Part shown: positions 5,986 to 9,935 of the stretch, piece by piece
How the letters are laid out: each line of letters opens with the position of its first letter
How positions within the stretch are numbered: position 1 is the first letter of the stretch
Assembly: GCA_015222595.1 (NCBI GenBank)
Contig: JADFVP010000153.1
Location: forward strand, 1-9,935
Source: Pseudomonadota bacterium
GTDB lineage: Bacteria > Desulfobacterota > GWC2-55-46 > JADFVP01
Reading direction: 5' to 3'
DNA: 9,935 nucleotides
Translations under genes and position numbers: made by a program
Notes under the pieces: generated by a model
The model's database searches: none
The model's input: the letters and a program-made list of their open reading frames with translations, nothing else
Told to the model about the DNA's origin: nothing

Positions 5986-6998
5986 TACAGTTGCTCCTGT
6001 AGCGAGTACTCGTGCTGAAACTTGTTTATAAGGCCTTCGACCAGAAAAGGGTCGGAGGTATGGAAGCAGGTGTAGCTTGCCCCCCAGGTCTCTCGCGCCA
6101 AGAGCGCGTAGCCGAAGTCTTCGTTCAGAAATAGAGTAAAGAAGGTCTCTTTAAGGCGCGGGTCGTCTAAGTAGATAGGCAGGGTGTTGCCTATGCTGAC
6201 CTCCTCGCCCTCCTGCTCTCCAGAGAGGAAGATCTTTGTCTTGGTCATGCCAAGATCCGCTATTGCCTTAAGTATCGGCATGTTGGCCGTAATCTTTCCT
6301 GTTGAAAAGTAGAGTATGCCGCGCCGACGGGGCGAGCGTTTGACCTCTTTGATGATTAGCTCGTTTACGCGATCCATAAAGAACTCGCTCAGCTCGTACT
6401 CTTGCCCGGCGTCGAAGTTTGCGTTGTAGTTTCCCGTGTGGGGCTCTGCAAATAGCGCGCCTATGGTCTCCCAGAAGAGCCGCTTTTCTAGACCGAGTGA
6501 GTTCCACAAAGAGCGTTTCTGCTCTTCGGCCCTCTCTTCTGTTCTCTTGTAGAGTTCTAGGTAGTCGCGGCCGTCTACGCCGAAGGTCGAATGGGTGTAA
6601 TGGGCGGTAACGTCGGGGTATTTTTTTGAAAAACTCTCCGCGCCCTTCCTTAGTTTGCGTACCAGCACAAAGGCGCCGAAGCAGTCGGTCTGCGGAAGGA
6701 GCACTACGAGTCGGTTCTTTTTGGTAAGCGCAACTATATCGCAATCGCGAAGAGCGCCAAGAGTGGAAGAGATAAACCTCTTGGCCTTACTCGCAGCGTC
6801 GTCGTCGGCGCTCGCGCTGGACTGCGCGCCGAGATCGACCCCCTCAAGCTCTATTGTAAGCAGAGAGTACGAGGTAGAGAAACGGGCCGAGCGCGAGGAC
6901 TCGATCCTGCCGTACTCCTCGATAAAAGAGGTTCCGTACAGCTTCTTAAACGGTTTCGGGGCCGTTGGTCTTTTTTTGGTCTTTTCGGAGGGTGTCAA
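5985..6998 (-). CDS. Degenerate GGDEF-domain protein with a DICT-like C-terminal region
   Basis: 337 residues, cytoplasmic. Residues 24-163 follow a GGDEF (diguanylate cyclase) fold: F-I-E-E-Y-G-R-I-E-S-S-R-S-A-R-F, Y-S-L-L-T-I-E-L-E, L-R-D-C-D-I-V-A, and V-V-L-L-P-Q-T-D with G-A after it. The signature loop reads K93-K-N-R-L97 instead of G-G-D-E-F, so the catalytic residues are gone and no cyclic-di-GMP synthesis is expected. Residues 170-225 are helical. Residues 226-337 (I-L-Y-F-S-T-G, I-Y-L-D-D-P-R-L, F-G-Y-A-L-L-A-R-E, C-F-H-T-S-D-P-F-L-V) form an alpha/beta region resembling DICT-type sensory domains found with GGDEF proteins; this match is tentative. The start is TTG at 6998, the only standard start codon available between the upstream stop and the conserved part; no clear Shine-Dalgarno precedes it, so the true start is uncertain. 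It is 54 nt downstream of the DUF151 gene and coupled to the next regulator. Confidence 0.65.
   Translation of the reverse strand: MTPSEKTKKRPTAPKPFKKLYGTSFIEEYGRIESSRSARFSTSYSLLTIELEGVDLGAQSSASADDDAASKAKRFISSTLGALRDCDIVALTKKNRLVVLLPQTDCFGAFVLVRKLRKGAESFSKKYPDVTAHYTHSTFGVDGRDYLELYKRTEERAEEQKRSLWNSLGLEKRLFWETIGALFAEPHTGNYNANFDAGQEYELSEFFMDRVNELIIKEVKRSPRRRGILYFSTGKITANMPILKAIADLGMTKTKIFLSGEQEGEEVSIGNTLPIYLDDPRLKETFFTLFLNEDFGYALLARETWGASYTCFHTSDPFLVEGLINKFQHEYSLQEQL
5994..5998 (-). promoter_or_regulatory. Ribosome binding site of the REC-DUF4388 gene, inside the preceding gene
   Basis: AGGAG on the minus strand, eight bases before the ATG at 5985-5983, located within the last codons of the 337-residue gene. 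With the TAATG stop/start overlap this points to translational coupling of the two regulators. Confidence 0.7.
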
Positions 6999-7052
6999 GA
7001 GGCTCTGTTTTCGAATTTTTTAAGTTAATACGCGCGCCGCACTGTAGCGCCT

Positions 7053-7553
7053 CTACATCTTGTACTTGCCGAACTCTTCGGGCTCGAACTCGTCGAGCAT
7101 ATTAAGCAGCTCTTCGGGGGTCTCTGCGTTCTTGAGCCCCTCTTCAGTTCTCATATCTATAGACTTGGACTTATCCAGTACTTTGGTGTCCACATAGATA
7201 GTGGCTTCGGCCCTGAGCGCCAGAGCTATTGCGTCGCTTGGGCGCGCATCTATTGAAACGGGCCCTGATGGCGTGTCGAGGTGGATGGTCGCATAGAAGA
7301 CCGACTCGCGTATGTCGTTGATCTGTATCTTCTGTACCTTTGCCCCGAACTCGCCCAGTATCTGCTTTATGAGGTCGTGGGTCATGGGGCGCGAGAACTC
7401 GACGCTCTCAAGCTCCGAGGCTATTGCGCTCGCCTCCGGAGAGCCTATCCAGACAGGAAGCGCGCTCTTCTCCTCAAGGTCTTTCAGTATGACTATCGGA
7501 GCGTTGGTGAACGGGTCGACCGTAAGGGCGTAAACCTTCATTTCTATAAGCAT
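7053..7553 (-). CDS. Bifunctional nuclease family protein (DUF151)
   Basis: 166 residues, the normal length of the family. The DUF151 core is plain: D-P-F-T-N-A-P-I-V-I-L-K-D near the start, L-P-V-W-I-G-S-P-E-A-S-A-I, R-P-M-T-H-D-L-I, and the hallmark S-I-D-A-R-P-S-D-A-I-A-L-A-L-R. Characterised plant members have DNase and RNase activity; bacterial members are often annotated only by homology and their role is unclear. An acidic tail (E-E-L-L-N-M-L-D-E-F-E-P-E-E-F) follows. The start overlaps the end of miaB by 10 nt. GGAG at 7565-7568 lies 11 bases upstream. A second in-frame ATG four codons later is possible, but the M-L-I-E-M-K-V beginning resembles relatives. Confidence 0.88.
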   Translation of the reverse strand: MLIEMKVYALTVDPFTNAPIVILKDLEEKSALPVWIGSPEASAIASELESVEFSRPMTHDLIKQILGEFGAKVQKIQINDIRESVFYATIHLDTPSGPVSIDARPSDAIALALRAEATIYVDTKVLDKSKSIDMRTEEGLKNAETPEELLNMLDEFEPEEFGKYKM

Positions 7554-9010
7554 ACTGGTCTTGTCTCCGAAACTGTATAAAGACCCCTCAGTGAGTTGGG
7601 GTAGACATCTGTTATTAGAAGTTTTACTATTTCTCCGGCTTCGAGTTCAAGCCCGGGTGCAGTCTGTTCGAAATTAACGACCCTGTTACACGGAGTGCGT
7701 CCCATAAGCTCTTCAGCGTCCCCTTTGCTAGGGCCCTCTACCAGCACCTCTACATAGCCGCCCTTTAGATCCGCCGATTTCTCGGCACTGATTTCGCGCT
7801 GCCGTTTCTGTAACCTCTGCAAGCGTTCCGAGGCTACTGACGGCTCGACCTGAGAGTCGAAGAGCGCGGCCCGCGTACCGGGGCGCGGCGAGTACTTGAA
7901 GGAGTAGAGGTTGTCGTACCGGACCTCTTCTATGAGCGCCATTGTCGCACAAAAGTCGGCCTCTGTCTCGCCCGGAAAACCGACTATAATGTCGGACGAC
8001 AGCGCGACTCCCGGCCTTGCGGCCTTTAAGGCGTTGACAGTAGCGAGGTACTCGGCAGCCGTATACCCCCGGCCCATGCTCTTTAGTATCTCTTCGGAGC
8101 CGGACTGGACAGGTAGATGGATACTCGGCACTATCTTCGCCTCCGTTCCAATCAGCTCTATAAGCTCAGCGGAGATGTCTTTAGGGTGCGAGGTGATAAA
8201 GCGAATGCGCTCAATTCCCTCTACCTTTGCAACCTCTTTCAAGAGCCCTGTGAAGTCGATGTACGGTTCGCGTTCGCCCTCTTTAACAGGTGCGTACGAG
8301 TTCACGTTCTGCCCGATGAGCGTAACCTCTTTAACGCCCCTGCCTGCAATACCGGCGATCTCGGCGAGTAAGTCGGCAGAGTCTCTGCTAACCTCGCGCC
8401 CGCGCGTGTACGGCACTATACAGTAGGCGCAGTAGTTGTTGCAGCCGCGCATTATAGGCACAAAGGCCTTGAAGCCGTCTATTCTCGTCGGCACAGAGTA
8501 CTCGTCTTCGGTTATCGTCTCGCTCTGCGCAGTGGCCACTACGCGCTCAGAGCCGTTTCTAACGCCTTCTACAAGTTCGCCCAGGCGATGGATGTTCTGC
8601 GGGCCGACCACCATGTCGAGGTACCTAATACGAGAGAGAAGCTTTACCCCCTCCTGCTGGGCCACGCAACCGAGCACGGCAAGTACGAGTTTTGGACGCT
8701 TGGCCTTCAGGGGCTTGAACCTGCCGAGGAGCGAGTAGACCTTCTGCTCGGCCTTGTCGCGAACCGAACAGGTGTTAAGGAGTATAAGGTCTGCGCTCTC
8801 AGGCGTGTCGACCTCCCGGTAACCGGATTCTTCGAGTATGGAGCGCACCCTATCCGAGTCGTTCTCGTTCATCTGGCAGCCGAACGTCTCGATAAAGACT
8901 CTGCCGGTGACCTCGGTGGCGGTACTGTGCTCCTGATCGGTATAGGAAGGCGGGGACGAAGGGCTATTGAAAGTCTCTTTAAGTCCGACGCTTTTTTCTA
9001 AAGGATTCAT
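7544..9010 (-). CDS. miaB: tRNA-2-methylthio-N6-dimethylallyladenosine synthase MiaB
   Basis: 488 residues. Radical-SAM methylthiotransferase that adds a methylthio group to i6A37 in tRNAs reading codons beginning with U. The N-terminal domain shows C45 (E-T-F-G-C-Q-M-N), C81 (N-T-C-S-V-R) and C115 (L-G-C-V-A-Q), the ligands of the auxiliary cluster. The radical-SAM C190-x3-C194-x2-C197 lies in R-G-C-N-N-Y-C-A-Y-C-I-V-P-Y-T-R-G, diagnostic of MiaB rather than RimO or MtaB. A TRAM domain covers about residues 424-483. The first 36 residues are a polar extension (S/P/T-rich) ahead of the conserved start; there is no other in-frame ATG, GTG or TTG before C45, so ATG at 9010 is the likely start. 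AGGA sits only three bases from it, and the promoter abuts it. Confidence 0.96.
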   Translation of the reverse strand: MNPLEKSVGLKETFNSPSSPPSYTDQEHSTATEVTGRVFIETFGCQMNENDSDRVRSILEESGYREVDTPESADLILLNTCSVRDKAEQKVYSLLGRFKPLKAKRPKLVLAVLGCVAQQEGVKLLSRIRYLDMVVGPQNIHRLGELVEGVRNGSERVVATAQSETITEDEYSVPTRIDGFKAFVPIMRGCNNYCAYCIVPYTRGREVSRDSADLLAEIAGIAGRGVKEVTLIGQNVNSYAPVKEGEREPYIDFTGLLKEVAKVEGIERIRFITSHPKDISAELIELIGTEAKIVPSIHLPVQSGSEEILKSMGRGYTAAEYLATVNALKAARPGVALSSDIIVGFPGETEADFCATMALIEEVRYDNLYSFKYSPRPGTRAALFDSQVEPSVASERLQRLQKRQREISAEKSADLKGGYVEVLVEGPSKGDAEELMGRTPCNRVVNFEQTAPGLELEAGEIVKLLITDVYPNSLRGLYTVSETRPVCL

Positions 9011-9017
9011 ACTTCCT

Positions 9018-9047
9018 ATTTTAGAATTTTTACCGCTTAAGCGTCAA
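9018..9047 (-). promoter_or_regulatory. Sigma70-type promoter of miaB
   Basis: Minus strand TTGACG (9047-9042) and TAAAAT (9023-9018), 18 bases apart, each matching five of six consensus positions. The predicted start of transcription falls at about 9011, next to the miaB ATG, so the message would be leaderless or nearly so. A perfect 10-bp palindrome (CGCTTAAGCG, 9034-9043) overlaps the -35 element and the spacer. Confidence 0.55.
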
Positions 9048-9170
9048 GGTAATTCGACTCTCTTTCGCCTGATACTATAAGCTTTTAAGGGCTGTTTCCG
9101 TTTAGAGCTTCAGATAGGTGTCGGCATGGGCCAGGTGGCGCACAGGCAACTGAGTAAAAGAGCGGTATTT

Positions 9171-9270
9171 TGGTGTAAAAAAAGAGGTGAAAGGTAGAAA
9201 AAGTGGGGTAATAGAGGAAAATGAAAGAAAATTGAGGCAAATATAGAAATGAGGAGATAAAAGAGGGTTT
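9171..9270 (-). terminator. Probable Rho-dependent terminator region (C-rich, G-free RNA)
   Basis: In these 100 bases the plus strand has a single C and 32 G, so the minus-strand transcript would contain 32 C and one G, with many CU steps. Unstructured C-rich, G-poor RNA is the classic Rho-loading (rut) composition. It begins about 25 nt after the stop of the SPOR gene and ends before the miaB promoter, just where termination would be needed, and there is no intrinsic terminator in this gap. The activity is inferred from composition only. Confidence 0.45.
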
Positions 9271-9294
9271 ATCTGTCGGAGTTTACGGCACTCT

Positions 9295-9935
9295 TTACTT
9301 GGTTATGTGGCCCGATATCTCGTCCCACTGGGGTCTTACGGGCCACGGTTTGCTCGTAAGCCTCAGTTCCTGACCGAGTTCTTTACCGAACTTCACGGCA
9401 TCGTCTCTGGAGGTGAAGAACCCGACGCGAACCCTGTACCACCGCGTGGAACCCTTTAAAAAGTCGGTAACATAGGTGTTGTACCCGGCCTTGTTCAGCC
9501 TTCTGGCCAGATCGCGCGCCGGCGGCTCTTTCGAGAAGGAGGCAACGTTAATGGCCCACGGCTTCTCTCCTGTCGGAGTGGCCGCCTTTATCTCCTTCGG
9601 GGTCGGGAGCAGAGCGGCCTTTTTTACCGGCTTCTTAACTGCCGGAGCCTTGGCAACTACCTTCGTAGCTGCCGTCTTAACTGGAGCGGGTTTCGCCTTC
9701 ACCGGGGCCTTGGCAACGGGCTTTTTAACAGGGGCCGCCTTCTGGGCCGTGGTCGCCCTCTTTGGCGCGTTTCCGGCCTCCTGGTACAGAGCCTTCAGGT
9801 TGACCTTGGCTCGCGCCGAGGCGATTACAGTATCGGTCTCTGTACCCGTCTCAGTAGAGTTGGACGAGAAGAAGATGAGCACTGCCGCAACGATAACGAG
9901 AGTTAGAAGCAGGGCGATAGCTGATCTGACCGAAC
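9295..9935 (-). CDS. Membrane-anchored SPOR-domain protein (5' end outside the window)
   Basis: The frame is open to the window edge. Upstream of an internal GTG (9882) it encodes S-V-R-S and then a clean membrane segment, AIALLLTLVIVAAVLIFF. The GTG therefore is not the true start, and the gene is truncated at its 5' end. After the anchor comes a polar stretch (S/T/E-rich), then a periplasmic linker very rich in K, A, P and V with K-x-P-V-K-like units. The last 80 or so residues form a SPOR domain (W-A-I-N-V-A-S-F, A-R-D-L-A-R-R-L-N-K-A-G-Y, Y-R-V-R-V-G-F-F, A-V-K-F-G-K-E-L). SPOR domains bind glycan strands stripped of stem peptides at the septum, so a cell-division or envelope role is likely. 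This single-pass, linker, SPOR layout resembles FtsN or DedD, but the sequence does not justify those names. Confidence 0.85.
   Translation of the reverse strand, partial: SVRSAIALLLTLVIVAAVLIFFSSNSTETGTETDTVIASARAKVNLKALYQEAGNAPKRATTAQKAAPVKKPVAKAPVKAKPAPVKTAATKVVAKAPAVKKPVKKAALLPTPKEIKAATPTGEKPWAINVASFSKEPPARDLARRLNKAGYNTYVTDFLKGSTRWYRVRVGFFTSRDDAVKFGKELGQELRLTSKPWPVRPQWDEISGHITK

Noticed and set aside
5489..6031. A 180-codon open frame on the plus strand opposite the REC-DUF4388 gene
   Set aside because: It lies antisense to a gene with clear domain motifs, is low-complexity and S/L-rich, and shows no recognisable family or ribosome binding site.
6993..6998. TTGACA on the minus strand as a -35 promoter element
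   Set aside because: It overlaps the TTG start codon of the 337-residue gene, and no -10-like hexamer lies 16-18 bases downstream.
7021..7052. GC-rich inverted sequences between the DUF151 gene and the GGDEF-like gene as a terminator
   Set aside because: Only four pairable bases (GCGC/GCGC) and no following T-run; read-through into the next gene is more likely.
9600..9780. K/A/P-rich repetitive coding stretch as a tandem DNA repeat
   Set aside because: The units are irregular in length and sequence; this is an ordinary low-complexity periplasmic linker of a SPOR protein.

Overview
All the recognisable genes in this window lie on the minus strand, so transcription runs from right (9935) to left (1). 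The organism looks like a Gram-negative bacterium. It has a lipoprotein with a clear lipobox, a membrane-anchored SPOR-domain (peptidoglycan-binding) protein, MiaB next to a bifunctional-nuclease (DUF151) protein, and a REC-DUF4388 (PATAN) regulator. That mix recalls deltaproteobacterial (Desulfobacterota/Myxococcota-like), Nitrospirota or similar lineages. Composition is moderately GC-rich. The lineage is an inference and I would not name a genus. I see no rRNA, tRNA, IS element, phage gene or CRISPR array.

Layout, in transcription order. (1) 9935-9295: a SPOR-domain protein cut off at its 5' end by the window edge; its membrane segment can be read beyond the obvious internal start. (2) 9294-9011: a 284-nt gap with a 100-nt stretch whose minus-strand RNA is C-rich and nearly free of G, a likely Rho-dependent terminator, followed by a sigma70-type promoter that abuts the miaB start codon. 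(3) miaB (9010-7544), then a DUF151 bifunctional-nuclease gene (7553-7053) overlapping it by 10 nt. (4) Two coupled regulatory genes: a 337-residue protein with a GGDEF fold lacking the GGDEF motif (6998-5985), and a 502-residue REC / DUF4388 / helical / degenerate small-GTPase-like protein (5985-4477). They join by a TAATG stop/start overlap. (5) A 167-nt gap with a good promoter (TTGAAA-N17-TAGAAT) and a leader of about 100 nt. (6) A tight cluster of a PHP-family metal-dependent hydrolase (4309-3656), a PQQ-type beta-propeller lipoprotein (3693-2428, overlapping by 38 nt) and a GH57 glycoside hydrolase (2426-174, one nt after the propeller stop). (7) 173-1: non-coding, with a decayed copy of the GH57 3' end and possibly the first codons of another gene.

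The window therefore combines housekeeping functions (tRNA modification, cell envelope), an alpha-glucan-type enzyme cluster and an unusual signalling pair. In that pair the parts that would normally carry enzymatic activity, the GGDEF active site and the GTPase P-loop, are both missing. This pair is the strongest candidate here for an undescribed system: two catalytically dead modules made from one coupled message, probably acting by protein-protein or ligand-sensing interactions. The second most interesting feature is the relic of the GH57 tail just downstream of the intact gene. Its differences from the live gene are largely synonymous near its start, as expected if it derives from a once-functional second copy.
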